A stretch of 64,000 nt of DNA from Notospermus geniculatus (GCA_002633025.1 NMRB01000350.1:363578-427577); one strand, 5' to 3'; shown: positions 22,899 to 35,600, counted from the first letter of the stretch. Notes: a model not told the origin generated them from the sequence alone. Numbers and translations are program-made.

Positions 22899-23611
22899 AT
22901 TAACTGAGTGCATGTCAATTCACGGTTGACCGACTTCTAATAGGACCTTGTTCAGGTCTATATTTGATTCAAGATAATCATGCAATCATGCACACGTAAT
23001 TGGCCCATTTGTTGTTTGTGGTTAGGTTCCATTGCAAGGTAAAATGAGTGCAAAAATGACTGGACATTATGAAAAGCACTTTATCATATTGCTGAGAATC
23101 TATGGTAGCCGGTTTGTCGATATGTTGGCCGGTTCCCGATATCTGTGTCATTCTGGAACCGTCTTTTTTAGGGACCCGCACTCTGCCCTACACCAATCGA
23201 ACTCGGCCAGTTATCTGGTCGTTACCCGTCGTTCAAAGTGAAATGACGTGCGTGCCAATCACTGGTGTGGTACGTACGTCACTATTTGCTGACGTCACCG
23301 TGGAAGACGTCAGCGCGCCAATCACCGGTGAGGTAGGCCTACGTACGTCACTGTTTGCTGACGTCACTGTGGACACCGTGGAATGACGTCATAGGAACGG
23401 AAGGGAAACCACGGCAACGAACAAAAAACGCTTAAAAGTACCACTTTCGCAAAACTTTTTCATCATCTAAGGCGCCAGAAACCTTGTCCGAAACGCACGC
23501 ACCCCCCCGGGTCTCTCGGCTAAGCCATTAGTGATTAGAAAAGTGACATGAGTCCATGACCAGATGACTGCACACGTCAGAGTTAGGCCTACCCTCTAGC
23601 AGGTAGGCCTA
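22899..23611. other. Spacer between the two blocks
   Basis: Sequence without a counterpart at the left edge of the first block (623-948). It holds the CRE/CCAAT module (23236-23395). A C-rich run and TAGGCCTA words lead into block A'. No gene is seen. If the assembly is right, this is the tandem junction; if not, it is true upstream DNA of the complete ARMH3 gene. Confidence 0.6.
23236..23395. promoter_or_regulatory. Duplicated CRE/CCAAT module upstream of ARMH3
   Basis: Three perfect TGACGTCA palindromes at 23290-23297, 23359-23366 and 23384-23391, with GCCAATCA boxes near 23255 and 23318. The segment is a direct duplication of about 70 bp, each unit running CCAATCA, TACGTACGTCACT, TTTGCTGACGTCA, CTGTGG or CCGTGG. 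CREB/ATF and NF-Y sites together are common in housekeeping promoters (established knowledge). That this drives ARMH3, 1.9 kb downstream, is inference. Confidence 0.5.
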
Positions 23612-24568
23612 GGTGACGGTCTAAATGCATCATGCACATGACATGACGACAATCAGTCAGTGATGGTGAATCACACATGTCACAATGTCAATGCACATGA
23701 TGATGCACTGCACTGCAGTGCAGTGCAGTAAGTAGTACATTTTGCATGGATTTTTGATTGAATTTTTGTGTTCCCCATCCTATATGCCAGCTTGCCTTAG
23801 GCCTAGCAGCATGCATGCAGCATGACTGAGCATGGATTAAAATGAGCCATAGGCCTAGCTATGTACCCACCGACATTTTGGCCGGATTCAATGCGGAAAT
23901 TATTCACATTTCACACAAAAATTGCAGAACCACGAGGACGACACGCGGCACCATGACGACTGCAACACCACTCACCAGTGTGGGACTATATTTAGAACAC
24001 AAACTCCTTGCAGTGTCGTCTGCACACTCCAGACGGCACAGGTATTGGTTCAAAATGCCGCCGCCAGGAGAGCTCCCGCAGATCGGTTAATCGGTCGATA
24101 GTAGCGCGTAGCATACTATGCATAAAGTTGAACGAATTTTATCACAGTTAGTAAGTGAAAAATCATAGACTACAACAGAATATATTTTGAGTAGCAATAT
24201 GAACTCTGTGCAAGTAAATTAAGTATATACATTTAATACGAATCGCCTATTTTTGCACGTCTGATAATGAACTGCTGGATTCATCTAATTTGCATATCGG
24301 AATGAGAAATCATAAAAATGATTGATAAATGCACACATAAGTTCACACATTTCTAAAAATAGATTAAAGCGATGACGTTGCCAATCTGTGTGTTGGCGAT
24401 GGTATATCTGATATAGTGCGTACCGGAGTTTTTTGCAACGTTTACCTGAAGAATTTGACAGCTTCAAAATCATTCATTCAGCTTCAGATAATACAGTTTC
24501 ATTGTTGTATGTTTGCATGTTAACATATTGTATTGTATTCCAGTAGCCCTATGTCGACCTGCACCTTG
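23612..24568 (+). repeat. Block A': second copy of the ARMH3 upstream region
   Basis: Matches 949-1978 with small indels; it carries the same 24-bp palindrome near 23704-23728 and the small ORF at 23842-24090. It continues without a break into the ARMH3 first-exon region, so it is probably the native arrangement. Confidence 0.85.
23842..24090 (+). CDS. Small ORF shared by both blocks, copy 2 (hypothetical)
   Basis: 82 codons, the counterpart of 1171-1422, two residues shorter in one place and one longer in another, with the frame kept. A possible donor (CACAG followed by GTATTGG) lies inside, so part of it may be a 5'-leader exon of ARMH3. No domain is recognised. Confidence 0.3.
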   Translation: MSHRPSYVPTDILAGFNAEIIHISHKNCRTTRTTRGTMTTATPLTSVGLYLEHKLLAVSSAHSRRHRYWFKMPPPGELPQIG

Positions 24569-25327
24569 GCTGTCATCTACGGGCTGAAATCCCTGTTTGT
24601 TTGGCTTGCGAACTCCGCGGCCTGGGCCCTGCCTGGGGGGAAGTGTACGTGCGTGCCCTGTACATCATCATGTACATTGGATCATCACTATACAATCAAC
24701 AGACAGCTGTCATCTGATTGTAGGCTTAGGCCTATTCATGTTCATCACCCTAGCTACTATACCCTAGACCTAGGCTAGCCTACTAACAGTGACTAACTAG
24801 CATAGAATAGATTAAATAGAAAAAAGGAGTCCTGTCGACAGTCATATTGTCGTCGTCGTCGTCGTCCCGACTCATGACTGACTTAGACTGCCGCCCCCTC
24901 CCCCCGGACCCCCTGCTGGTACCCTCTTAGAAGATGTCCTTGACTTGAGTATCAGCAGGCCTAGGCTAGGGCTAGACGAGACTATTGTCATTGATTATCA
25001 TTCTTTGCACTGACCCAAATATGCTGTGTGTCTAGGCCAAGTTACGAGTGTACATAATATAGTCTCCAACATAGGCCTATACCCTTTGCTTGGGCTGATT
25101 GTCATAAACTGACCTTTGGATCTGTCATATCCATAGTAGAGTGTGAACATGTAGTGTAGGCCTACACTGCATTCATTAATGTGGTAGGTAGCTCGTCAGT
25201 TGAATTGAAGATAATATTATTGGAAATGGTTAATTGGTATGACTTTTCTTCGTATTTCAGTCGCACATAATCCTCAATCTTGATATGCGGTGATTCTCCT
25301 CCCCTATGCTTGTGTGAGCGTGCCATC
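24569..25327 (+). other. ARMH3 5' region, block Y start
   Basis: Copy-2-specific sequence before the first coding exon. It contains a GTCGTC microsatellite near 24845, a C-rich stretch near 24895-24910 and several TAGGCCTA words. A convincing acceptor (TTTTCTTCGTATTTCAG) ends at 25260, so 25261-25327 is 5' untranslated sequence of the first coding exon. Any earlier noncoding exon could not be fixed. Confidence 0.6.
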
Positions 25328-28300
25328 ATGAGCCAGTCACCACCAGCCACTGGGCACGAACACCCAAATCTGATGCGCAAACTCAGTGCGTCAAAAAAGC
25401 CACTGAAAGAGAAAGTTGTACTTATCTACGATGCATTGTTCCGGGTAGGTGAATGCTACACTGTTCATGTACAAGTCATCAACAGTATGGTACCTGTATT
25501 CAAATTACATTTCATTTTGAATAAAGTAACAGTATAGAAGGCTTCAGGACCTTTGTATAGTCCGATAGATATTTGTATCTGTGCCGGATAAAGCTTTACT
25601 CACATGTAAATATGGGTGGTATAGTATGAAACACAAGAAGTTGACTTTAATAGCATTCTTTGCCTTTTCAGGGTGAGGATCCTTCCGTGGGCAACCCAAA
25701 CTTCTGGGATGAATTCTTCCTGCTCAGAGTCAATGCTCCGTACATCGAGAAGGAATTTGAGAACCTTGATGGGGAACAATTGATGAATTTGAAGGTATGA
25801 ATAACAGAGAGAAGCACCCTCTGCTCTGCAATCACCCCAATACTCGTCAATTTGATCCATGCAGTCATGACTCTAATCCATAATCTTTTTTTTTAAGGAA
25901 TCCATCAACACAATATTCTACAAGTGCGTGCGTGTTCTTCAGGCTGACAATCACATCCGGACTGCACATGCCATACAGACTCTAGTCGCTCTGATCCACG
26001 GCATGTTCAAGAAGACACTGCCGACAGGAAACTTTGGATTCGATGTGATTAACATACTCGTCGGATTTGACGCCGCTGAAGCTCAAATGCAGGTGAGAGT
26101 CATCTAGAACCAGCAATGCTGTACTTGAATTCACTCCGGAGCCAATGTTTGGATTATTTGAAATACTACACCCAGCTTTATAATACTTGTTTTGCCTCCC
26201 ATTTCAGAGTTTAGTTGAATGTCTGCATAACTTCCTGACTGGCGAATACCCTGCCATTTTGAAGAGTCTCTCACTGAAATTACTTCTTGCCTTAGTGACG
26301 GCCACAGACAATGTCAGTCAGAACACAATGCTGGAGTACATTATGATCAACAGTGTTTTTGAGGCTATCGTACAGGTAAGAACTCAGCAGTGTTTGAGGC
26401 TATTGAGGGCCCGTACTCACTGATAATAGCAGAGTTGGCTGAATATGGAAGAACCCTCATCAGTCAAGTTATGAGAAATCGATTTGGGAATTGTTCTGGA
26501 GTTTGTGTTCTTGTCTGGTGGCAGTTTGTCAGTCAAGTCTCTTGTCTCTTTTCCAGTTATTAGCTAGTCCTATAGGGCGTCAGAACCATGGACATGATGC
26601 AGTTTTATTGCTCACAATTCTAGTTCAGTATAGGAAATATGAGGTATGCTATTGATTCGTTGAATACTATCATACGTTATCAAGGTTACATTTCAACTCT
26701 TTATGAAAAACGGCAGTGTTTCACACCAAACTACCTCCTTTCATTTCAGTCAGCCAACCCGTACATTGTCAAGTTATCAATATTAGATGACGAATTAGCT
26801 TTAAATGTAAGTACCGGCACTCAACGGACCAAAATTGTGACATTAATTCTAAGGAAGTTTAGTGAAAAAAGCGTTGCGGAGCTCAATTTTTTAAAAAGTT
26901 TCCATCTCATTTCAGGGTTTTGCTCAAGTCGTATCTGGCGCTCTGACAGAGTTCAATCATCTTTATCATGCGAAGCATGCTGAGCCACAGGGAGGGTTCT
27001 TTTCGGCAATCACAAGTATGGTAAGTTGATCCTTCCTCATCATAACATCTTTGACAATATTGTCTCACTCATTTGGTTTTGATAGGCCAGAAATGTTTGT
27101 CAGATGGTATAGGATTTTGTGGTGTAATTTGGATGGTTGGACTGTCATTTTAAAACTGTTGATCAGAACAGCTCTGTGGATCCCGAATTCTGGGCATTCT
27201 TCAGTGCTGTTTGAGATCATGTATTGTGAATGTGTGTCTCATGGGATGGCTAAGAGTCAATCGCTGGCACACAGATCCATCCTGTGAGTGAAAATTTGAT
27301 CAAACTGACGTCAGCATTATTGCATCTTGGAAAATTGGGGAAAAACAGAGTGGATGTGTGTACCAGTGATCAATGCTTTAGTTTTGTATTGGTTTGGTAA
27401 CAGGAAAAGCAACCAGGGTTGAAATTTCTCTAAGCCAGTGAGGCAGTTGCCACGGTAACCATTTCGTTGGCTGAGTAGTACCCAACTATCTCGAAATTCC
27501 AGTCCTGTGCTACAGCATTTTGTTCACTTTTATTTGCCACTATTCAGTTCTATGTGATGTTTATTCCTTTGGAGGATCCAGTGAGTATGGGATGGTCATT
27601 GTTCTGTTGGGATTTTATCACAGTTAGGCCGCCTTTTCTCATTTTGATGGCATTCTTCATTATTTCTGTTTAGAGTTGAAGGTTTATACTGCATATTTCT
27701 TCTCTTTGTATGCCACGTTTTCAAATTTTACTCAGCTCTTCATGGTGGGAGCAGATTATCATTTTGTGAGCCTCGGTGATGGTTTGCATGAATCTTTTAT
27801 CTATTTGCCCAGGATGGGTGCAAATTACAGGAAGATAGAGGAAAGAAATCTGGGCTGTCAGAGTGGCGCAGTGGAAAAATCCTCGCCTGTCACCTCCGAG
27901 GTTCCTGGTTCTTTACGAACAGCCCTAGGCCTACCGTGTATTCAGCACAGGAAACTGATTGACATGGTTGACTCGCAATGAGATGACTCAAAATCCAGTT
28001 TGATTATGTTGACATTGACTCTTGAATTAATGTGCCCGTGTAGTTGGCTCATGCCATTTAATGCAAAATTATAAACTGTGCAGAAGTGCATGTATGAGAA
28101 CTGCATGTAGTCCAACAAGTAGGAGCAAATTATGGCAGCAAATTACGACAGCTGGTCGCACAGATGTTTACTGTTTAATGTTTCCGTTGGTAAACATACA
28201 GGGTGCATCAAAATGTCAATTCTTGAAACTGATAAGTTTGCTTCTTCTACACGTATGCTACGGGGACTTGGCGACAACATTGGTGGGGCACCACACAGTT

Positions 28301-31300
28301 TTGCCACGGAAAAGTCTTTGGTCTATCACCAATACCCACTGTGTTAGGTTTGGGCTCTTCTTTTGAAGTGGTCTTTTGTGTGCATAAAGTGATCCTTGGT
28401 CCAGGGATCAGAAGGTGTCGCACCAGTGCGTAACAATGAGAGTGGTACGTCTCATGTAGTCACATGATGAGCCCATTCATCACATCTCATGGACCTATTA
28501 AGAAGGATCTGCACATACAGGCACCAGCTGACAGTACTTCATATCATACAACATGTTATGTGTGGTTTTGGAATTACACTGTTCTGAAAACTTCGGTACC
28601 AAGAGTGGCAAAGGTAGCTGAGCAATAGATGATTGATACTCATTATAGGAACAAGTATGTTATTGGCCAAATTCTAATACATTTCCCTAGAACTTATCTG
28701 TTAGCCTTTTGTTTATTTTCACGTATAATTGTCCTCTCTGCCCTGGAAGAGCAATTACCGTTTTGAATATTCAAAATGCAATTCTTGTCTTTTCTGTCTG
28801 CTTGTTGTTGTATGTTTTCAGTACATTTTCAATAAATAATGCCTGCCTCTTGCTTGAAATATAACATTATTGGTCTTTTATGATGTTGGTACCCTGTGAT
28901 ATAGGCCTAGCCATTGTTGACTTAGGACTGGGAGCCAGTGAACCTCGGCAGTCTAAAAGACTGTCAATCATATCAACAACAATGAGTAAACCTAATGGTA
29001 CCTTATGAATGCCATTCTTTCACATCATGAGCTGGGTTCAGAATCGAAATGCAGAATCGTGGTGATCATTTTCCTTCATCAGCCAAAAGGTGGCGTGCCA
29101 TGCGTGGAATTTACACTCAGACTATTGGTTATTTTTGCAGGTTGGTAGTATGTTCGTCGGTGAAGAAAGCTCAGTTGAGGCAGTGAAGTATGTCTCATGT
29201 TTCTTTTAGCCTTTTATATGTCCTACATTCATTGTGACTAGCTGGTGACTTGCTGCCAGTGTCCTGTGACTTCTAACATACTAGCAACTAGGCCTTCTAA
29301 GTTTCTTCACTGTACATTGGGTGGAACTCGGTATTTACTTCCAATTTTCTATTTCAGGGCAAATGATTCCATATTATTAGCACTTTACGAGGCTGTCCAC
29401 CTCAATAGAAACTTCATCACCACTTTAACACATGTGAGTATTGGGCTAGGCCTACTCTACAATTGACCAAGATTTGTAAGGAAAATGTCTTCTGTGAGTT
29501 CATCACATGGTGAGGACTTGGCACCCTACTTGTATCAGAACAATAAAAAGCCATCAAGGTTTGAAATGATCACCATCTTTTCCTGCAGAAAGACAAAAGA
29601 ATGGAGATTGTTCTGTGTCACCCACTCAACCAATTACTGCCATGCTTTCATTTCAATTTACAGTCACACACCCCCTCGACACCAGCCACACCGCCAGCGT
29701 CACCGACGTTAAACAAACCCCTGACCCCCGATGGCACCAGCGGTCCAAACCCACCAACGTTTGACCCGACCATTGTCACAGAACCAGCTAGTCAACCCAC
29801 CAATCTCTTGGTGACCTTCTTGGAATATACATCTATAGTCATGCAAGACACTAAAGGTAGGAGTCATGGACTGAAAGGTTTCTGCTATCAAGTGCTTCTT
29901 TGTGAAGGAATTATCATCAGTTATGATCTGCTTTGTTTTATTCCACTGTTTCTCCTTTACTTTCAGACACGACGAGATTCAAAAACGCCAAACTCTGTTT
30001 AATCATACTGACATGTATAGCGGAGGTAGGTGCAATGGTCTGTGTAGAGTGGTATGATTCTACCAGCTGTATTGTTTCCAAGTTTGTCACATCAAACCTC
30101 TTCATCTTTTCCAGGACCAATATGCAAATAGTCTGATGCATGATGTCAACATGAACTTCCGAGTGCCAATACATAAATTGGTAAGTTGAGAATTCTCAAA
30201 TAGTTGCACAATCTTACCTCGTTCAATCGACATGACATATTTCACCCCTTTATTATTCCTCATCTGACGTGTATAATCTTGACAAGATATGCCTAGTTTT
30301 ACAATGCAATGATGACCTTCAGTGTTGGATTTTGTTTCTTGTTTTCAGCCAATGAGACATAGAAAAGTCAAGGTCGATACACGTCCTCCTTCCAGGCCAC
30401 TGGCATGTGCTTTATTGGGTAAGTTACTGTGACTTTTAGTCTGGTTCTTTATACCTCTACATCTCAAACTCTCCACTACCTTTCCCAGTTCTGTTGTATA
30501 CTGTACATGTGTGAATCAAATTGTTCAGGATTAGGAAAAGGTGTACATTCCAGGTCCAATGCACAGTGCTTGCAGTGTGCACCTTTAGTCCCCTGATGAA
30601 AAAAGGGACAAATAGAAACTGACCTCACCTAATCCACTATACACTTACCATTCACATACAATACTATGTGTAATTGCTCTATTTCCTTCCTTAGATTTGT
30701 TGGTAGAATTTATCATGAGTCATATGATGAAGAATTTGCCCATGGAATTGTATATGTGAGTAATTTACATTGGTTTGAGTTTTCTTAATAGTCTATTGTG
30801 AGCAATATACATGATCTGACAATGCCACTCTATGTCAGCTGTGCTGGTCATTATGATTTGTAGTACATGTAAACACCAATGCCTCACACCTATGCAGTGT
30901 AGGTTCAATTCTTTCAGTCTTGCACAGTGATCTATACATCATCATCATACTGTTTTTCAGGAAGGTGCTAGGTATTGCTCATCGAGTGTTGTGCTACCAG
31001 AAACGCTGCCGTGTACGGTTACAGTACGCGTGGAAGGAACTGTGGACGGTGCTTATTAACCTCCTTAAATTCCTGATGTCCAATGAGACACACATCATGA
31101 AGAGGCACAATCTGTTTCCACTAGCAATACAGGTACCTGAATTTTCTGCACGATCTTGAAAAATGCTCTAGAAGTTCACACTCAAGTTGGCTCTCAAACT
31201 TGCCTCTCGTTAAACAGAATTTGGTTTTTGCCGGCCATGGCAGATTTTACTCCCCTCCTGAGGGATCAGATGGAGTATGGTCATTACTACCTTTAACCAT

Positions 31301-32367
31301 TAGAGGTCACTATCTTAAATCCCCTTCCAAGAAGCCTTCAGAGCTCAGAGGAACATCATGCTACCCATGATGACATTGAGGGATTTGTGACTTTGTTTTT
31401 CAGGTTGTGAATATTTTCAATTTGTTCATCACATACGGGGACACGTTCCTGCCAACACCGAGCAGTTACGATGAGCTTTATTATGAGATCATCCGCATGC
31501 ATCAAGTCTTTGATAACTTATACTCAATGGGTAAGTACATAGTGGCGTCAACTGAGAACTGTACAGCTGAACTTCTTGTTAATTATTAAATACACTATAG
31601 ATCTTCAGTCTGAACCTTGATTTTGTTAACTTCAGCTCTGCGCTACACAACGAATGATGGAGAATGGAAGGATTCAGCTGCCAAATTGACCAACTACTTA
31701 GGAAATGTTAGGTATGAAAGTCAGTCTACTGCATCTTCCTCCTGGACTTGGTCCACTGATGAATATGGTATTGACTCCTCAGACAGGAGCTGAACTGATG
31801 CTATTGACTCAGAACCCTTTTCGCTGTGAACTAATAATAAACTGAATTTGATCCTGTTGAAATATAACGTGTTCTTTCTTCTTTAGGGCAATCATCAACC
31901 ATTTTACCCCCAAAGTCGACTCCTACTCATCCCAGCACCAGCTGTCCTCGCTGACGGAGGAACAGGTTCTTGAGGTCGTCCGTGGCAACTACGACACACT
32001 CACATTAAAACTACAAGAGAACTTGGATCAATTTGAACGATATTCTGAGAAACCTAAAGAAACGGCCTATTTCACTCAACTAGTAAGTTGATAGTTGTAA
32101 CGACGTGGACTTGGTACAGGTTCTATGCTGAGCCTGAACAGGAAGGGAAGACAAAGGGTTGAATCTGGGACCTCTTAGATCGCAGATTACAAGGCCAGAG
32201 TCAGTAAGCTGAATGGGCTCACCTTTCACCCCTGAAGTTCTTAACGAAGTAAGAGATTCTCCATCTTATTTCAGGTGCGGTCGATCATCTCCGATGTGAG
32301 GAAGACGACAGAGATGACCAATGAGGAACAGCAGAGTATCCTGAGGGAATTCGGGACAATATCCTGA
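25328..32367 (+). CDS. ARMH3: ARMH3, complete 19-exon gene
   Basis: Exons: 25328-25444, 25672-25794, 25898-26092, 26208-26375, 26557-26643, 26750-26806, 26916-27020, 29141-29187, 29358-29433, 29664-29856, 29967-30025, 30115-30180, 30349-30418, 30695-30755, 30961-31132, 31404-31530, 31636-31711, 31887-32082, 32275-32367. All have GT-AG sites and compatible phases. The sum is 2088 nt, 695 residues; human ARMH3 (C10orf76, UPF0668/DUF1741) has about 689. Diagnostic stretches include [10 protein letters not shown] near the N-terminus, [15 protein letters not shown]-like [55 protein letters not shown] and [20 protein letters not shown]. The start is chosen where SQSP.. leads into the conserved N-terminus; an upstream in-frame ATG at 25280 is less likely. 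Human ARMH3 binds PI4KB and supports PI4P at the Golgi (established knowledge). Only exon 10 (Pro/Thr-rich linker) looks variable. Confidence 0.96.
27860..27935 (+). repeat. tRNA-derived SINE-like segment, ARMH3 intron 7 (copy 2)
   Basis: The same A-box-like GTGGCGCAGTGG and B-box-like GAGGTTCCTGGTTC as in copy 1, with a few substitutions. Intron 7 is the largest shared ARMH3 intron (about 2.1 kb) and otherwise shows no coding. Confidence 0.35.
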
Positions 32368-32697
32368 GAGACTGGTGCTGAATTATAGATCTCAGCTTTA
32401 GTTCTTGAAGAGAAATTTTCCAATCTTTGTGCTTACTTGGCAATATTTACTTGATAAGCACCGGCAAACCAGATGGGTATGGTGAGGGGGGTGGGGATTC
32501 CTGGATATACTCTTGCCAAAAGTCTTCAGCAGTATTTCATGGATAATCATGATTTGATCAAATTCATGCATACCAGATACTAGGCTGGCTTACTTCAAGT
32601 TCGTCAACATGGCTCATATTTGGGCGAGATGGAACGAGTGATCTATTATAGGTCATCTACCTCTGTACTTCTGTTTCACTTTGAGTTTCGATTCGAA

Positions 32698-33097
32698 NNN
32701 NNNNNNNNNNNNNNNNNNNNNNNNNNNNNNNNNNNNNNNNNNNNNNNNNNNNNNNNNNNNNNNNNNNNNNNNNNNNNNNNNNNNNNNNNNNNNNNNNNNN
32801 NNNNNNNNNNNNNNNNNNNNNNNNNNNNNNNNNNNNNNNNNNNNNNNNNNNNNNNNNNNNNNNNNNNNNNNNNNNNNNNNNNNNNNNNNNNNNNNNNNNN
32901 NNNNNNNNNNNNNNNNNNNNNNNNNNNNNNNNNNNNNNNNNNNNNNNNNNNNNNNNNNNNNNNNNNNNNNNNNNNNNNNNNNNNNNNNNNNNNNNNNNNN
33001 NNNNNNNNNNNNNNNNNNNNNNNNNNNNNNNNNNNNNNNNNNNNNNNNNNNNNNNNNNNNNNNNNNNNNNNNNNNNNNNNNNNNNNNNNNNNNNNNN
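32698..33097. other. Assembly gap (400 N)
   Basis: A run of exactly 400 N. The left flank matches copy 1 near 17850 and the right flank matches 19443, so about 1.6 kb should lie here. The gap length is therefore a placeholder. Confidence 1.
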
Positions 33098-34689
33098 AAG
33101 AGAATGCCCTGAAACAAATGCAAAATGGATTGGAGATAATGCAAGAAAATGAGGTATCACATGTGCATCATGCCTCTCAGTATCTTTCTTGGATAAAGGT
33201 GGCTCTCTACAAGGCCAGTAGTTGTGTCCCATTTGGACTGTGTTCAGTGATGATGCTGGTGCACACAGGTCACAAATCTTTGATGTGCACCAACAAATCA
33301 TGTATAAAAGATTCGTACAAAAACAATGCCTGGATGTAAACAAATGCAAATCAAAACACAATATAGCCGACACTGCATGAAGCAGAATGTAAACACTATG
33401 GTCAGTAATGCACATATGCCATGCATCTATGGTCAGTAATGCACATAGGCCATGCATCTAATGGTCAGTAATGCACATAAGCCATGCATCTAATATACCA
33501 AAACATATACCGGTAGAAGAGCAACGCATTATATACATGTCAATGGCCTTTCCACATAAACATTGTTGTACCTAAAACGATATAGAACATTCATGTACAA
33601 AATGTATGGCCTTATTTACTGGCATTTGTTTGGTTATAGGACTGAACTAAAACCTTGCAAATTGCTATATATATTTACTTTACAAAATTATGTATAACAA
33701 TGAATTACCCTGTAAAAATCCGAAATGCAAAACCATCAAGACAATACAATGGCTATTAACACAAAGGTACCATATACTTGACACCAAAAAATGCCACCTC
33801 TTTGCAAGAATTTTTGATTATAATTCGCCAGAACAAAATATAACAAATGAGGTACCGGGTAAATACGTAAATATATTGATATCTTGTTTGAGAAAATGAA
33901 ACAAAATTGTTTGAGAAAATGAAACAAAATTGTTTGAGAGAATGAAACAAAATTAATTGTCTAAAGTGCAAGGAATAAAAAATCTGTGCCTATGGATGTC
34001 GTTAAACATGTCAAGAAACAGTATTGCTCTGTGATTGTGTTATAATATACAAGGTAGGCCTAGGCCCTACCCTGTGTTAGCTTACAACTGGCTGGACATG
34101 AAGAAAAAACACTTTACAGTCCAACAGTATAACAATTATACATGGATATTACCCTGTGATATTTTGTGCACAGCAGTATAGATGCATTAGGGACACCAGT
34201 CACTTCTAACAGTAGGCATATGCCAGTAATACATACCCTGTCTTTCCAAGCAATTAACAGCCCATATAAGGGGTTGGGGTTCATTGGAAAAATATGGCAG
34301 GCTAATGTTGGCCAATCAATGACAGTAAAAGGCAACTTACATCACAAAGAGACTCATAATCCACCAATCAAAAGTGAAAAATGGGCAACCTTAAAGATGA
34401 TGATATAGGCCTACATACCTACGGTAGGCCTACATTTCATTGCCAGAGTCATGTTGACCTATGTCATTTCCAATCATGATCGTGATGAGGACGGAACAAC
34501 TTGGGTTAGACATACTGTTGTTTGGCCGATTTTCAATTCTGCAGAATCCACTTCTGTCATCATACCAGGGGCATGTCAGATGACTGCCATCCTCTCGAAA
34601 CAGGGTCATTCAGACGCATCTCCTACGTCGCACCTCTTCTGACATAAGGGAGGCGATGGCCGAGTGAAATGACCTGAGTCTCAGGATGG

Positions 34690-34945
34690 AGGACTGCAAC
34701 CAAAGACCAGTCAAATGACTCCCATCCGATGCCTGTGAAGCAACTGCCACCGAAAACCAGTCAAATGACTGCCACCAAAGCTCACTCAGGAGACTGCCAT
34801 CCAAGACTAGTCAAGTGACTGGCACCAAAGCTCACTCAGGAGACTGCCATCCAAGACTAGTCAAGTGACTGGCACCAAAGCTCACTCAGGTGATTGCCAT
34901 CAGAGACCAGTCAAGTGACTGCTGCCAAAGCTTATTCAAGCGACT
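34690..34945. repeat. Minisatellite, about 50-bp unit (copy 2)
   Basis: Units of CACCAAAGCTCACTCAGG, followed by a GACTGCCATC tail and GTCAAGTGACT. Partner of 22157-22400. One unit is repeated almost perfectly at 34795-34880. Confidence 0.8.
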
Positions 34946-35339
34946 GCCACCAAACGACTTTGCGCTTTCAGCATCTTCCATTTTGATAATACATGCAGTT
35001 CTACTACAACAACAATACTGGAATTAATACCGGTACTAAATAATTCTATAAACTAGATTCATACTAACTATACTCATGACATTCTTCTAGAACCTATACT
35101 GGCTAGAGCTATTTGTTTGCAAAGGTTGAAGCAGAGGAAAATAGTCATAGCTGTGATAAGTCGTCTCGCTGCCGTGGTGATGGTGATGATGATGATGGTG
35201 GTGAGTACGCTGTGGATGGCTGCACCGTTTCTGACGAGAATTGGGGGTACCGGTACATTCTGAAATGATAAATTACTAATGAGAAGTTTACACCACTTAG
35301 ACAATTGAATTCAGTTTATCAGACAACAGACATCAATGG

Positions 35340-35600
35340 TATTGGGTGGAGCATGCCAAGGAGATTCAGTGGGGCATACCAATGGGATTAAGTTGGACAT
35401 GCCAATGGGATTCAGTAGGGCATGACAATGGGATTAACTGGGGCATACCAATGGGATTAAGAGGCGCATACCAATGGGATTAACTGGGGCATACCAATGG
35501 GATTAAGAGGGCATACCAATGGGATTAAGTGGGCATACCAATGGGATTCAGTTGGGCATATGATTGGGATTCATTGGGAATACCAATGGGGGTACCAATA
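35340..35600. repeat. Minisatellite, about 24-bp unit
   Basis: About a dozen units of the form GGGCATACCAATGGGATTAA with variants. Copy 1 has only about five units (22803-22905) before homology is lost, so the block boundary lies inside this repeat. Confidence 0.85.

Larger units (their letters stand above)
32368..35470 (+). other. ARMH3 copy 2: 3' and downstream region, block B' end
   Basis: Matches 17521-22898, with a gap, without the 1.2-kb insertion, and with different minisatellite lengths. No coding sequence is recognised. The transcript end is unresolved because the best AATAAA hexamers of copy 1 fall in the part replaced by N here. Confidence 0.6.

Noticed and set aside
32620-33457. 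Long frames of 140-266 codons around the second gap
   Set aside because: Created by 400 N. Copy 1 shows 1.6 kb of noncoding sequence at this place.
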